A DNA stretch of 64,000 bases from Diogma glabrata (GCA_963693315.1 OY856186.1:95646943-95710942); one strand, 5' to 3'. Shown: positions 22,816 through 34,990, numbered from the stretch's first letter. Translations and numbers: made by a program. Notes: generated by a model not told the origin, from the letters alone.

Positions 22816-23833
22816 TATTTATTAGTTTTTTCATTTTCATTTAAAAAAAAAATTTTTTTTTTCGTCAGTAATTATTGTAACGGACCTTATCTTTAATAAT
22901 TTCAACATCATAAATTTCGATAGAAATTGGCGTGTTTTTTAATACAACAAAAAAATTACTCAAAAAAAAAAACTCAATTTAAAATTTTGACGAGCCCTTA
23001 TCTTACAGCTAAACATGAAAAAATCCAATTTCGAATTCCTTTATTTCACCATTGTAATAATATTATAGTCATTATATGGCTCAAAGCATATAAATATTCT
23101 TTAAATCTGAAATGGTAACATATTTTAAAACTAAAAAACTGAAAAAAACAACGAAAAACAGAAATAATTTAATATTTATGGTATGAGATTTTATTTTCAC
23201 TTAAAAATTGGTCGTAACTACGACGGTAATTTTTAATAGAGATGGCACTGATTTCCTTTTTTCGAAATACATTCCTACTTTCCGAAACTACCGTACCTAC
23301 TTTCCTATTGGAAAATTTTGACAGATAATTTGTATTTTGAAAACATTCATAAATATTATTTCTTCCAAATCAAGGTTGCGTTTGTTATTTTTAATATAAT
23401 TATTATCTTAAATTACTACAGTTAACTGAAAAGAAAAAGTTAAGTTAAACTTAAATGATTAATAATTATTAATTATTAAACTTATTTGATTAATAATTGT
23501 TATATACTATCAAGTATGTGTGGAATTATGTTTTATTTTCTAGTTTGTAACAAGTGAGACATATTTCTTCAAATTAATAGTGAATCAGCAAACTCTAATA
23601 AGCTACCATCTGTAAAAAATTCTATTCTGTGACTGGAATTCCAACTTTAGCTTTGTTAGAACGTTTGCTTAAGTTTTGTTTATTTATAAGATCAGTAGAT
23701 CTATAATATCACGGTCTGTACAACATCTACTCTCCGAAACACAAATACTAGATATTAGATAACAATAATTGATCAAATAAGTTTCTAATTGTGTAACTTG
23801 TTAATTATATTTAATTTAACTTTTTCTTTTTAG

Positions 23834-24330
23834 TTATTTTAAGTATGACCGTTTTGGTGGTCAAAAATTTATGAGTGAAACTCATATGATGGTATCGAAC
23901 CCAGATCAGTGGATAGAACCAATGGCCGATGCTGGTGATGATCAATATACTTTTCACGTTGAACCGGTTCAAACAATTGTTGCAGAAGTTTCAAGGAAAG
24001 TTAAAGACGCTGGAATGAAGGTTTTAGCTTTAAAACCATGCACTCCGGTTGAGCTTGTGAAAAAGTACATTCCCTTAGCTGATATGATTTTAATTATGAC
24101 CGTTAAACCCGGTTTCGGGGTCAAAATTTATGAGTGATATTATGCCAAAAGTGGAATGGCCACGTTAAAATTACCCCAACATCAGATATAGAGGTTGATG
24201 GAGGAGTTGGACCAGAAACAATTAATGAGTGTGCTAAAGCTGGAGCAAATATGATTGTTGCTGGTACAGCAATTATTCGGGCTACTAATTAAAAAGATGT
24301 AATATCGCTTTTAAAAACTCATCAGTAGTT
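23834..24330 (+). pseudogene. Ribulose-phosphate 3-epimerase pseudogene, copy 1
   Basis: The parent enzyme interconverts ribulose 5-phosphate and xylulose 5-phosphate in the pentose phosphate pathway. Family blocks are visible in order: THMMVSNPDQW, ADAGDDQYTFHVEP, AGMKVLALKPCTPVE, LADMILIMTVKPGFG, then in shifted frames VDGGVGPETINECAKAG and ANMIVAGTAIIRA. About the last two thirds of the enzyme is covered. The frame breaks at TATGAGTGA (24131) after a 2-base loss in the GFGGQKF block, and there is a further stop after PKVEWPR. A splice-acceptor-like TTTTCTTTTTAG precedes it (ends 23833). Just after that, a second piece of the FGGQKFM block is fused in front of HMMV. The retained acceptor suggests a DNA-level duplicate rather than a retrocopy. 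Confidence 0.85.
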
Positions 24331-24394
24331 TACACTGGTAGTCTCATAAATATGTTATTGTTCCTAATTTTAAGATGATTTGTTAACTTGGGCT

Positions 24395-24921
24395 GGATAT
24401 GGATTTAGATATGGATATGGATGTGGATATGGATATGGATATTGATATAGGTATGAATATGGATATATATATGAATACGGATGTGGATATAGATAAAGAT
24501 ATGGATATGGATGAGGATATGGATTGGACTTCGTATGGATATGACATGGACATGAATTGGATATGGATTGGATATGTATTAAATACAGATTGGATATTGA
24601 TTTGATATGGGTTGAATATGGGATTGTATATGGATTGGATATGGATTGGCTATGGATTGGGTATGAATTGGATATGGATTGGATATTAATTGAGTATGGA
24701 TTGGAGATGTATTGGATATGGATTGGATATGGATTGGATATGGATTAGATATGGATTGAATATGGAATGGATATGTATTGGATATGGATTGGATATGAAT
24801 TGGATATGGATTAGATATGGATTGGATATAGATTAGGTATGAATTGGATATGGATTGGATAGGGATTGGATATGGATTGGATATGGATTGGATATTGATT
24901 GGATATGGATTGGATATGAAT
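24395..24921 (+). repeat. GGATATGGATTG minisatellite, array 1a
   Basis: The array begins with hexamer variants (GGATAT, GGATGT) and becomes a 12-bp repeat GGATATGGATTG with point variants. Open frames reading Met-Asp or Trp-Ile across it are repeat artefacts. Confidence 0.95.
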
Positions 24922-25233
24922 TTATTTATTATTATTTTTATTTATTTAATTTATTTATTCGTGTTTCAAGCCCATATAATATACAATACAATTAAATCTA
25001 AGGAATGTTTTAACAATATGTGAATCTTAAAACTAAATACAAATTATTAAATAAATCAAATTTATGCTAATAAAATATAAAGGAAAATAAAAAATAAAGA
25101 AAGCTAAAAATTATTAATACTTTTCATTTTCTCTTTAAAAGGATAACTAATTTTACTCTATTTTTCTAAAATAATATTTCTCTTTAACGAGTAAAATCAA
25201 TTCTAAAATCAGAAATCCGAATTTATATATGTA
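24922..25233. other. AT-rich segment, probably LINE-B 3' flank
   Basis: No gene. It is duplicated at 32698-33010, where it runs straight on into the LINE-B 3' region. In this unit a LINE-A copy separates them. Confidence 0.5.
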
Positions 25234-26923
25234 TTTTTTTTTTTTTTTTAATAAAATGTGTTGTGTAATAGGGTTTAGAATATGTGTCACAACAACACAT
25301 AAATACCTTTTAAGACCTAGGTCTAGACCTGGGTCCCACAACAACTGGCGTTCTGAGGTGTAGATTAACGCTTTTTTTAAACATCTGTGGGTTGAAGCCA
25401 CCTGAGACTAAGTGTTCCGGCAAACTATTCCATTTGTACGCAGTTCGGACAAAGAAGTCTCTCTGCGATCTGCCAGTATGACAGCGCGGGATCTTTACCG
25501 TTTCACTGGTTGCGGCAGCCGATTGCCGAGTGCAACGGGGGTAAGAATAAGTTTGAGGCATGATGCCGCTGATTTCATCTGAGCACTGCTGATGACGATA
25601 TTTGTAAAAAACAACGAGGTCAGCAACAGTGCGACGATGTTGTAGGGAATCAAGTTGTGATGTCAAAGTTCGATCACCTACAATTCGTATAGCTCGCTTT
25701 TGAACAGAGTCCAAGAGGGCCAAGATGGAAACAGAGGCAGCACCCCAAACTTGACAGCAGTACTCCATACAGGGACGAATATAGGACTTATAAACATGGA
25801 GCAATTGGTATGGAGTGAAAATTTTTTTGCATCTATTTAGGAGGCCGAGTTTTTTAGACGCGCTTTTTGCCATCGCCATTACATGATCGTTCCAGAGTAG
25901 GTCATTTGAAACTGTGACACCCAATAAACGAATGTTTTTACATTCACCTATTGGTTCATCACACATACTAAATAAAATATCTTTGGGGAACTCGGTCTTT
26001 AATCTGGAAACAATCAACAGCTGTGTTTTGGTGGAGTTGAAATTGACAAGGTTTTGGTCACCCCAGTCGGCGACTTTATTCAGGTCTTTGTTCACGTTTA
26101 TGGCAGCGTCTCTCCGGGCAGGATTAATTCGTTCGTGCATTTTACCTTTTGAAGGAAGGGGCTCGAACGACTTGTGCAGAGTACTATCATCTGCAAAACT
26201 ATTTATTGGGTTGCTGGTGATTTTCAACAATTCGTTGATATAAATCAAAAATAGGGTTGGGGACAATACTGAGCCTTGGGGTACACCAGCGTTAATTAGT
26301 TTAGACTCAGAAGAATATCCGTCTAAGGTTACCGAAATGTATCGGTCGGATAGAAAATTTTGAATCAGCTTCACAACATTGGGATGAAAACCGTACGCAA
26401 CGAGCTTGTTGATTAAGTTGGCATGCCAGACTCGATCGAATGCCTTGGAGATGTCTAAAGCGATAACGTATGTTTCACCACCTTTATCAAGTATGCTGTT
26501 CCAACAATGCGCTACATAGTTTAATAGATCGGTAGTTGATCTTTTGTTTCGAAAACCGTATTGGCTGTCGGATATTAAATGATTTTCTTCCAGAAATTTT
26601 GAAATATGTGTATTAATATAATGCTCATAGACTTTGGATAGGACCGATAGTAAAGCTATTGGCCTATAATTTGAGATATCGGATTTTGGTCCCTTTTTGG
26701 GGACGGGCTGGACATTTGCCAACTTCCAGCACGAGGGAAATATACCAGATTTGTAGGATTGGTAGAATATTTTAGTTAAAGTTGGTGCAAGTTCTTTGGA
26801 AAAGGTTTTTAAAATAATGGGTGGAATATTGTCCATTCCTGATGCTTTGTTGATGTTTAACCCCTTTAAAAGTTTAGCGACTATTTTGGGTTTGAAGTGA
26901 AGTTCATTCATATTAACTCCTGA
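25234..26923 (-). mobile_element. LINE-A copy 1, 5'-truncated Jockey/CR1-like retrotransposon
   Basis: The minus-strand frame 25310-26911 encodes the reverse transcriptase and C-terminal part of a non-LTR element. Visible blocks are NKASGMDNIPP, WKLANVQPVPKKG, NYRPIALLSVLSK, YGFRNKRSTTDLL, ALDISKAFDRVWH, GVPQGSVLSPTLF and the catalytic FADDST. The tail is SYIRPCMEYCCQVWG and QKRAIRIVGDR. The poly(A) tail appears as the T run at 25234-25249. The endonuclease domain is missing through 5' truncation just before the codons for SGVNMNE. The frame is open, so the insertion is fairly young. The corresponding site in unit 2 (33009-33012) is empty. Confidence 0.9.
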
Positions 26924-26971
26924 AATTCACAACTTGTACCGGGCTCATTAATTCACAACTTGTACCGGGCT
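26924..26971. repeat. Duplicated 22-bp patch at the LINE-A 5' junction
   Basis: The stretch beginning AATTCACAACTTGTACCGGG occurs at 26924-26945 and again at 26950-26971. The empty site in unit 2 (from 33012) has it once. The extra copy therefore arose with the LINE-A insertion. Confidence 0.85.
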
Positions 26972-28804
26972 GGTAACAGAATATTAGGAACAAATTTTAA
27001 CCAAGTAAATGGTTAGAGTTATTTGTTCCTTCAAAAAATTAACCAACTCTTGGCTGTTAAAATCTACAGACCAAGAAATTGCATGAAAAAATGTTAATGT
27101 GACGCGGGGTTAAAGAATATAATTTAAAAATCATCTAAATTTGATTAAAATCCAAAAATATAAAGAATGTATCAATAAAATACAAAAATCTGAAAAAGTG
27201 TGCCAAAAAAAGTTTACATTTCACTTATGTAAATATAATCAATGATCAAATAAAGAACAGGAAAGAATATTAATATCTGCTACTTAGACCAAAACTTCAA
27301 ACAGACTTTCAACATTTGATACAGTAAACAACCAAGATCTCAACTGTTTCAGGAATACCATCAATGGAAGTAGATCAGAGCGCAGATTAATTGGTAGTTT
27401 ATTAAATAGAGCAGGAGCGTTTACAAGAAAATATTGTTTAAAATGTGTTGTTCTAAAACGAGGAATTGAAGCAATGCAAATATTGTGTGAGCGTAGCCTA
27501 CCTGAGGGGTCCAATAATCGAAACAAACGATTTCCGCTTCTACTATAAAATATTTTTAATATCTTGTAAATATAAAGATGTCTTAATGGCAATATAAAGT
27601 TATTGCAAAACACTGGCCAGCTATCAGTTTGTTTCTTACCATAAATAATTCTGATTGCGTGTTTCTGTGCGGTAACTAGGGGTTTTAGAGAGCTTTTATA
27701 AGCGCCACCCCAACAAGTTATTCCATATTGAAGTTTTGACTGGAATAAGGCATAATAGATGGATTTTAAAACCCTAACAGGGCATGCAGACTTTAAGAAG
27801 TAAAATTTTGTATTTACCACCAAAAAATATTTCCTTAGGTCATCTGCATGTGCTTTCCAATTTAAAGGACTATCCAGAGTTACACCAAGGTATTTGAACT
27901 GAGAAACAACTTCAATATTTAAACAATTCCTGGTGCAGTTATTTTTATCACATTCTAGTGCATGACTGGTTACTAATGGAGGTTGTGTCAATCCAATGTT
28001 AGGACTAAAGTGAACAATTTTCGTTTTATCACTAATTATCATCGAATGAACTGAGAACCATTTATTTAGAAGATCTAAATCTTGATTCATCTGATCCGTT
28101 ATCATGTTTATTTTATTTTGAATATAACATAAGGCCATATCATCTGCAAAAGCTGAAATTTTTCCATGGAAATTTAGCTTAAATAAAGAATTTATGTAGA
28201 TTAAGAATAAAATCGGCCCTAAAACCGAACCTTGTGGCACGCCAATATTATATGATCTTTCAGAACTCGTTTCTTTATTAATTTTTACTGATACTGGTCT
28301 CTGAAATAGATATGAACTAAACCATTTCAGAATAAATCCTCTAAAACCAGCTGCATGCAGTTTTTCCAACAGAAGGCAGTGTACGACCATGTCAAATGCC
28401 TTAGTGATGTCTATAAATAATCCTGATACAATTTCTTTATTATTCAAGCCAACATATACAGAATTTAAGAAGTGAAGTAAAGCGTCTTCTGTACTAAGAC
28501 CAACTCGAAAACCAAATTGTGAGGGGCTGAAGAAATTAATTTTATCTAAGAAAGATAAAACCCTATTCTTGATGCATTTCTCAAATATTTTTGCAAAAAC
28601 TGAGAGCATAGAGATTGGTCTATAGTTTTCGACCTTTGTTTTGTCATTTTTTTTATATAGAGGAATAATTACAGCACGCTTTAATGCTTTAGGAAAAATA
28701 CCTGTTTCAATGCTTAAGTTAAAGATGTAGGCTAATACATCCACTAAAAGAGGTGATATCTCTTTTATAAGTTTGTTTGTAATTTCGTCAATCCCGCTAG
28801 AATT
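26972..28804 (-). mobile_element. LINE-B copy 1, 5'-truncated non-LTR retrotransposon
   Basis: The open minus-strand frame runs from about 28802 to the stop at 27284. RT blocks are SSGIDEITNKL at the broken N-terminus, NYRPISMLSVFAKIFE, FGFRVGLSTEDAL, IDITKAFDMV, GVPQGSVLGPILF and the catalytic FADDMAL. The tail is QSKLQYGITCWGG and QKHAIRIIYGKK. This belongs to the Jockey/CR1 group of LINEs and differs clearly from LINE-A. No endonuclease remains. The 3' UTR (about 26972-27283) is AT-rich. The 5' break abuts the minisatellite at 28805. Unlike copies 2 and 3, the frame here is intact across YKKNDKTKVENYRP. Confidence 0.9.
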
Positions 28805-28960
28805 TAAATTGAATTGAATATGGATTGGATATGGATTGGATATGGATTGGATATGGATTGGATATGGATTGGATATGGATTGGATATGGATTGGATATGG
28901 ATTAGATATGGAATGGATGTGGATTGGATAATAATTGAAAAGGGATTAGTAATGGATTAA
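28805..28960 (+). repeat. GGATATGGATTG minisatellite, array 1b
   Basis: About ten 12-bp units directly at the truncated 5' end of LINE-B, with decayed units to about 28960. Confidence 0.95.
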
Positions 28961-28984
28961 AAATTGGATATTGATGTTATATTT

Positions 28985-29182
28985 TTTTTATATAGACCAA
29001 CAAAAAGAAATGATATAAACGGAAAAAACATTAAAAATGTAAATTCAGCAGTTTTTTTTTAGATGTTTAATACACAATGTACGAAAACAAAACAAACAAA
29101 AAGAAATGATATCTTAGCGGAAAAAAACATCAAAAATGTAAATACAGCAGTTTTTTAGAGAGATTAGGTACACAACGTAAAA
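28985..29182 (+). repeat. Degenerate tandem units leading into FB copy 1
   Basis: Units of about 115 bp repeat the order AAAAAGAAATGATAT, CGGAAAAAACATYAAAAATG, TAAATWCAGCAGTTTTTT, TACACAAYGTA. The FB arm itself begins with a further diverged unit (AAAAAGCAATGATATCTTA). Confidence 0.7.
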
Positions 29183-30068
29183 AAACAAATAAAAAGCAAT
29201 GATATCTTATCACACGCACATTTCAGCGGTAAGAACGTCAAAGGAACCAAATCAGGAGTTTGTTTTTAGGGTTTAATACACAACATAAAAGTACCAAACC
29301 AAAGAAATGATACATTTTGATAAGCAGATTGGATACTGCGACAGTAAAAACATTTCATGTAACTATTCAAGCTAAAATTTTCAATAAACATACCAAGCTA
29401 CAAAAATGTATGTACATTTTATGAACTAAAACTTAAAAATAAAAAATATATAAATAAATAGTCCCGATGGTCGACACAATTAAGTTTACAAAGTATAAAT
29501 TTATTTTTCTTCGAATTCTAAATGTACAATGCATTATTTGAAAGTTAATCTGAAACGAGAGAAGTACAAGCCAAACGCAAAAGCTCTTTGAAGTGTAAGG
29601 GATCTCTTGTCATTAAACGCCCAAAATTAGGGCTTTCAAAAATAAAATACTGTGTGCCTTCAAAGAGTTTTTGCGTTTGGCTTGTACTTCTCTCGTTTCA
29701 GATTAACTTTCAAATAATGTATTGTACATTTAGATTTCGAAGAAAAATAAATTTATACTTTGTAAACTTAGATGTGTCGACCATCGGGACTATTTATTTA
29801 TATATTTTTTATTTTTAAGTTTTAGTTCATAAAATGTACATACATTTTTGTAGCTTGGTATGTTTATTGAAAATTTTAGCTTGAATAGTTACATGAAATG
29901 TTTTTACTGTCGCAGTATCCAATCTGCTTATCAAAATGTATCATTTCTTTGGTTTGGTACTTTTATGTTGTGTATTAAACCCTAAAAACAAACTCCTGAT
30001 TTGGTTCCTTTGACGTTCTTACCGCTGAAATGTGCGTGTGATAAGATATCATTGCTTTTTATTTGTTT
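29183..30068 (+). mobile_element. FB foldback element, copy 1
   Basis: Arms of about 410 bp (29183-29590 and 29659-30068) are almost perfect reverse complements. The loop of about 65 bp begins TGTAAGGGATCTCTTGTCAT and ends ACTGTGTGCC. Other copies lie at 35240-35717 (half), 43536-44437, 54141-55158 and 57005-57965. The short open frame across the loop (76 aa) appears in every copy, but it lies within the palindrome and has no family motif. FB encodes no transposase. It sits directly before gypsy gag leader sequence. Confidence 0.9.
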
Positions 30069-30665
30069 ACAATTACAGTTGACACAATCACACATTTAAT
30101 TTTTGCTATTATTGAAATCAGTGATCATAATTTTTAGAAATTTAATTTAATTATTCATTTGAAATTTTTTTTATCTTTAATATATTTTGTTTCTTTTTCT
30201 CTGATGATATTTTACATTATTTCTACAAAATGACAGATACAAAAGAAAATCTTGAGACAAATACAATAGCTAGAGTAAAAATGCCTAACTTTTGCCATTC
30301 ATGTCCTACTACTTGGTTTGCTCTAATAGAATCGACATTCTTAATCAATACGATAAAGAGCGACGATTTAAAATATCATCATTGTCTAACATCATTACCG
30401 GAAGATATTTTAATGACTTTAAATGACATTATAAATAAGCCACCAACAGAAAGGAAATATGAAAAATTAAAATCAATTGTGCTTGAAAGACACAGAAAAA
30501 GAAACCAATAGAATTAAGAGACTGTTAAACGGCGTAGCAATTGGCGATGACACACCATCACAATATTATAGAAGATTGGAAGCGATGGTAGGGACATCAC
30601 AAGCGATTACAGCCGACCTTCTCAAGCAAATATGGTTAAACGGTTTACCTATTAATGTTAAATCA
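30069..30665 (+). pseudogene. Gypsy gag 5' fragment, broken at an inversion point
   Basis: The leader (30069-30229) precedes the ATG at 30230. The Gag frame reads KMPNFCHSCPTTWFALIE and LPEDILMTLNDII, shifts frame near 30480-30510 and continues GDDTPSQYYRRLEAMVG and LLKQIWLNGLPINVKS. It stops matching the intact-length copy (44599-45406) at 30665, in GTTAAATC. The rest of this Gag is not here. The minus-strand gypsy copy begins at exactly the complementary point (43535), so the two look like halves of one gene. Confidence 0.85.
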
Positions 30666-31587
30666 TAAATTTCGATAGAAATTGGCGAGTTTTTTAATAC
30701 AACAAAAAAATTACTCAAAAAAAAAACTCAATTTAAAATTTTGACGAGCCCTTATCTTACAGCTAAACATGAAAAAATCCAATTTCGAATTCCTTTATTT
30801 CACCATTGTAATAATATTATAGTCATTATATGGCTCAAAGCATATAAATATTCTTTAAATCTGAAATGGTAACATATTTTAAAACTAAAAAACTGAAAAA
30901 AACAACGAAAAACAGAAATAATTTAATATTTATGGTATGAGATTTTATTTTCACTTAAAAATTGGTCGTAACTACGACGGTAATTTTTAATAGAGATGGC
31001 ACTGATTTCCTTTTTTCGAAATACATTCCTACTTTCCGAAACTACCGTACCTACTTTCCTATTGGAAAATTTTGACAGATAATTTGTATTTTGAAAACAT
31101 TCATAAATATTATTTCTTCCAAATCAAGGTTGCGTTTGTTATTTTTAATATAATTATTATCTTAAATTACTACAGTTAACTGAAAAGAAAAAGTTAAGTT
31201 AAACTTAAATGATTAATAATTATTAATTATTAAACTTATTTGATTAATAATTGTTATATACTATCAAGTATGTGTGGAATTATGTTTTATTTTCTAGTTT
31301 GTAACAAGTGAGACATATTTCTTCAAATTAATAGTGAATCAGCAAACTCTAATAAGCTACCATCTGTAAAAAATTCTATTCTGTGACTGGAATTCCAACT
31401 TTAGCTTTGTTAGAACGTTTGCTTAAGTTTTGTTTATTTATAAGATCAGTAGATCTATAATATCACGGTCTGTACAACATCTACTCTCCGAAACACAAAT
31501 ACTAGATATTAGATAACAATAATTGATCAAATAAGTTTCTAATTGTGTAACTTGTTAATTATATTTAATTTAACTTTTTCTTTTTAG

Positions 31588-32084
31588 TTATTTTAATTAT
31601 GACCGTTTTGGTGGTCAAAAATTTATGAGTGAAACTCATATGATGGTATCGAACCCAGATCAGTGGATAGAACCAATGGCCGATGCTGGTGATGATCAAT
31701 ATACTTTTCACGTTGAACCGGTTCAAACAATTGTTGCAGAAGTTTCAAGGAAAGTTAAAGACGCTGGAATGAAGGTTTTAGCTTTAAAACCATGCACTCC
31801 GGTTGAGCTTGTGAAAGAGTACATTCCCTTAGCTGATATGATTTTAATTATGACCGTTAAACCCGGTTTCGGGGTCAAAATTTATGAGTGATATTATGCC
31901 AAAAGTGGAATGGCCACGTTAAAATTACCCCAACATCAGATATAGAGGTTGATGGAGGAGTTGGACCAGAAACAATTAATGAGTGTGCTAAAGCTGGAGC
32001 AAATATGATTGTTGCTGGTACAGCAATTATTCGGGCTACTAATTAAAAAGATGTAATATCGCTTTTAAAAACTCATCAGTAGTT
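31588..32084 (+). pseudogene. Ribulose-phosphate 3-epimerase pseudogene, copy 2
   Basis: Same structure and same disabling changes as copy 1 (23834-24330): the fused FGGQKFM piece in front, the frame loss in the GFGGQKF block, and the stop after PKVEWPR. The gene was therefore dead before the segment duplicated. One replacement was seen (VELVKEY for VELVKKY). The N-terminal third with the first metal-binding residues is absent. Confidence 0.85.
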
Positions 32085-32148
32085 TACACTGGTAGTCTCA
32101 TAAATATGTTATTGTTCCTAATTTTAAGATGATTTGTTAACTTGGGCT

Positions 32149-32697
32149 GGATATGGATTTAGATATGGATATGGATGTGGATATGGATATGGATATTGAT
32201 ATAGGTATGAATATGGATATGTATATGAATACGGATGTGGATATAGATAAAGATATGGATATGGATGAGGATATGGATTGGACTTCGTATGGATATGACA
32301 TGGACATGAATTGGATATGGATTGGATATGTATTAAATACAGATTGGATATTGATTTGATATGGGTTGAATATGGGATTGTATATGGATTGGATATGGAT
32401 TGGCTATGGATTGGGTATGAATTGGATATGGATTGGATATTAATTGAGTATGGATTGGAGATGTATTGGATATGGATTGGATATGGATTGGATATGGATT
32501 GGATATGGATTGGATATGGATTAGATATGGATTGAATATGGAATGGATATGTATTGGATATGGATTGGATATGAATTGGATATGGATTAGATATGGATTG
32601 GATATAGATTAGGTATGAATTGGATATGGATTGGATAGGGATTGGATATGGATTGGATATGGATTGGATATTGATTGGATATGGATTGGATATGGAT
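32149..32697 (+). repeat. GGATATGGATTG minisatellite, array 2a
   Basis: Counterpart of 24395-24921 but about two 12-bp units longer near 32460-32520, showing recent slippage or unequal exchange. Confidence 0.95.
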
Positions 32698-33345
32698 TTA
32701 TTTATTATTATTTTTATTTATTTAATTTATTTATTCGTGTTTCAAGCCCATATAATATACAATACAATTAAATCTAAGGAATGTTTTAACAATATGTGAA
32801 TCTTAAAACTAAATACAAATTATTAAATAAATCAAATTTATGCTAATAAAATATAAAGGAAAATAAAAAATAAAGAAAGCTAAAAATTATTAATACTTTT
32901 CATTTTCTCTTTAAAAGGATAACTAATTTTACTCTATTTTTCTAAAATAATATTTCTCTTTAACGAGTAAAATCAATTCTAAAATCAGAAATCCGAATTT
33001 ATATATGTATTAATTCACAACTTGTACCGGGCTGGTAACAGAATATTAGGAACAAATTTTAACCAAGTAAATGGTTAGAGTTATTTGTTCCTTCAAAAAA
33101 TTAACCAACTCTTGGCTGTTAAAATCTACAGACCAAGAAATTGCATGAAAAAATGTTAATGTGACGCGGGGTTAAAGAATATAATTTAAAAATCATCTAA
33201 ATTTGATTAAAATCCAAAAATATAAAGAATGTATCAATAAAATACAAAAATCTGAAAAAGTGTGCCAAAAAAAGTTTACATTTCACTTATGTAAATATAA
33301 TCAATGATCAAATAAAGAACAGGAAAGAATATTAATATCTGCTAC
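32698..33345 (-). other. LINE-B 3' region with the empty LINE-A site
   Basis: The sequence ATATATGTATTAATTCACAA at 33001-33020 is uninterrupted. Unit 1 has 1.7 kb of LINE-A at this point. The rest, to 33345, is the AT-rich LINE-B 3' UTR. Confidence 0.8.
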
Positions 33346-34871
33346 TTAGACCAAAACTTCAAACAGACTTTCAACATTTGATACAGTAAACAACCAAGAT
33401 CTCAACTGTTTCAGGAATACCATCAATGGAAGTAGATCAGAGCGCAGATTAATTGGTAGTTTATTAAATAGAGCAGGAGCGTTTACAAGAAAATATTGTT
33501 TAAAATGTGTTGTTCTAAAACGAGGAATTGAAGCAATGCAAATATTGTGTGAGCGTAGCCTACCTGAGGGGTCCAATAATCGAAACAAACGATTTCCGCT
33601 TCTACTATAAAATATTTTTAATATCTTGTAAATATAAAGATGTCTTAATGGCAATATAAAGTTATTGCAAAACACTGGCCAGGAGCTATCAGTTTGTTTC
33701 TTACCATAAATAATTCTGATTGCGTGTTTCTGTGCGGTAACTAGGGGTTTTAGAGAGCTTTTATAAGCGCCACCCCAACAAGTTATTCCATATTGAAGTT
33801 TCGACTGGAATAAGGCATAATAGATGGATTTTAAAACCCTAACAGGGCATGCAGACTTTAAGAAGTAAAATTTTGTATTTACCACCAAAAAATATTTCCT
33901 TAGGTCATCTGCATGTGCTTTCCAATTTAAAGGACTATCCAGAGTTACACCAAGGTATTTGAACTGAGAAACAACTTCAATATTTAAACAATTCCTGGTG
34001 CAGTTATTTTTATCACATTCTAGCGCATGACTGGTTACTAATGGAGGTTGTGTCAATCCAATGTTAGGACTAAAGTGAACAATTTTTGTTTTATCACTAA
34101 TTATCATCGAATGAACTGAGAACCATTTATTTAGAAGATCTAAATCTTGATTCATCTGATCCGTTATCATGTTTATTTTATTTTGAATATAACATAAGGC
34201 CATATCATCTGCAAAAGCTGAAATTTTTCCATGGAAATTTAGCTTAAATAAAGAATTTATGTAGATTAAGAATAAAATCGGCCCTAAAACCGAACCTTGT
34301 GGCACGCCAATATTATATGATCTTTCAGAACTCGTTTCTTTATTAATTTTTACTGATACTGGTCTCTGAAATAGATATGAACTAAACCATTTCAGAATAA
34401 ATCCTCTAAAACCAGCTGCATGCAGTTTTTCCAACAGAAGGCAGTGTACGACCATGTCAAATGCCTTAGTGATGTCTATAAATAATCCTGATACAATTTC
34501 TTTATTATTCAAGCCAACATATACAGAATTTAAGAAGTGAAGTAAAGCGTCTTCTGTACTAAGACCAACTCGAAAACCAAATTGTGAGGGGCTGAAGAAA
34601 TTAATTTTATCTAAGAAAGATAAAACCCTATTCTTGATGCATTTCTCAAATATTTTTGCAAAAACTGAGAGCATAGAGATTGGTCTATAGTTTTCGACCT
34701 TTGTTTTGTCATTTTTTTATATAGAGGAATAATTACAGCACGCTTTAATGCTTTAGGAAAAATACCTGTTTCAATGCTTAAGTTAAAGATGTAGGCTAAT
34801 ACATCCACTAAAAGAGGTGATATCTCTTTTATAAGTTTGTTTGTAATTTCGTCAATCCCGCTAGAATTTAA
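33346..34871 (-). pseudogene. LINE-B copy 2, frameshifted
   Basis: Encodes the same RT as 27284-28802, but one T is missing from the T run near 34708. The N-terminal piece (VIIPLYKK, then a shift) and the main part (34674-33346, from MLSVFAKIFE to LFEVLV) are therefore in different frames. It also reads TDSSWPVF where copy 1 has TDSWPVF. Copy 3 (55470-56989) shares both features, so copies 2 and 3 are closest relatives. Confidence 0.9.
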
Positions 34872-34872
34872 A

Positions 34873-34990
34873 TTGAATTGAATATGGATTGGATATGGAT
34901 ATGGATTGGATATGGATTGGATATGGATTGGATATGGATTGGATATGGATTGGATATGGATTAGATATGGAATGGATGTGGATTGGATAA
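34873..34990 (+). repeat. GGATATGGATTG minisatellite, array 2b
   Basis: Shorter than array 1b and contains a GGATATGGATATGG hexamer irregularity. It abuts the truncated LINE-B 5' end. Confidence 0.95.

Larger units (their letters stand above)
22908..30068. repeat. Direct segmental duplication, unit 1
   Basis: From ATCATAAATTTCGATAGAAA at about 22910 the sequence is repeated from 30664, up to the FB loop (29657 here, 35717 in unit 2). The order is epimerase pseudogene, minisatellite, LINE-B, minisatellite, FB. The main difference is LINE-A copy 1 (25234-26923), present only in this unit. The first part (22908-23833) is non-coding and AT-rich. Confidence 0.9.

Noticed and set aside
24399..24748. 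Met-Asp and Trp-Ile-Gly-Tyr repeat proteins (also 32153-32535)
   Set aside because: They are translations of the 12-bp minisatellite. No flanking coding sequence and no conserved frame is present.
24395..24921. CRISPR-like array
   Set aside because: The repeats are contiguous 12-mers without spacers in a eukaryotic setting, so this is a minisatellite.
29588..29818. 76-aa frame found in all FB copies as an FB gene
   Set aside because: Its first codon in the listed form is TTG, and it spans the loop and one palindrome arm. It has no motif, and its recurrence follows from copy identity.
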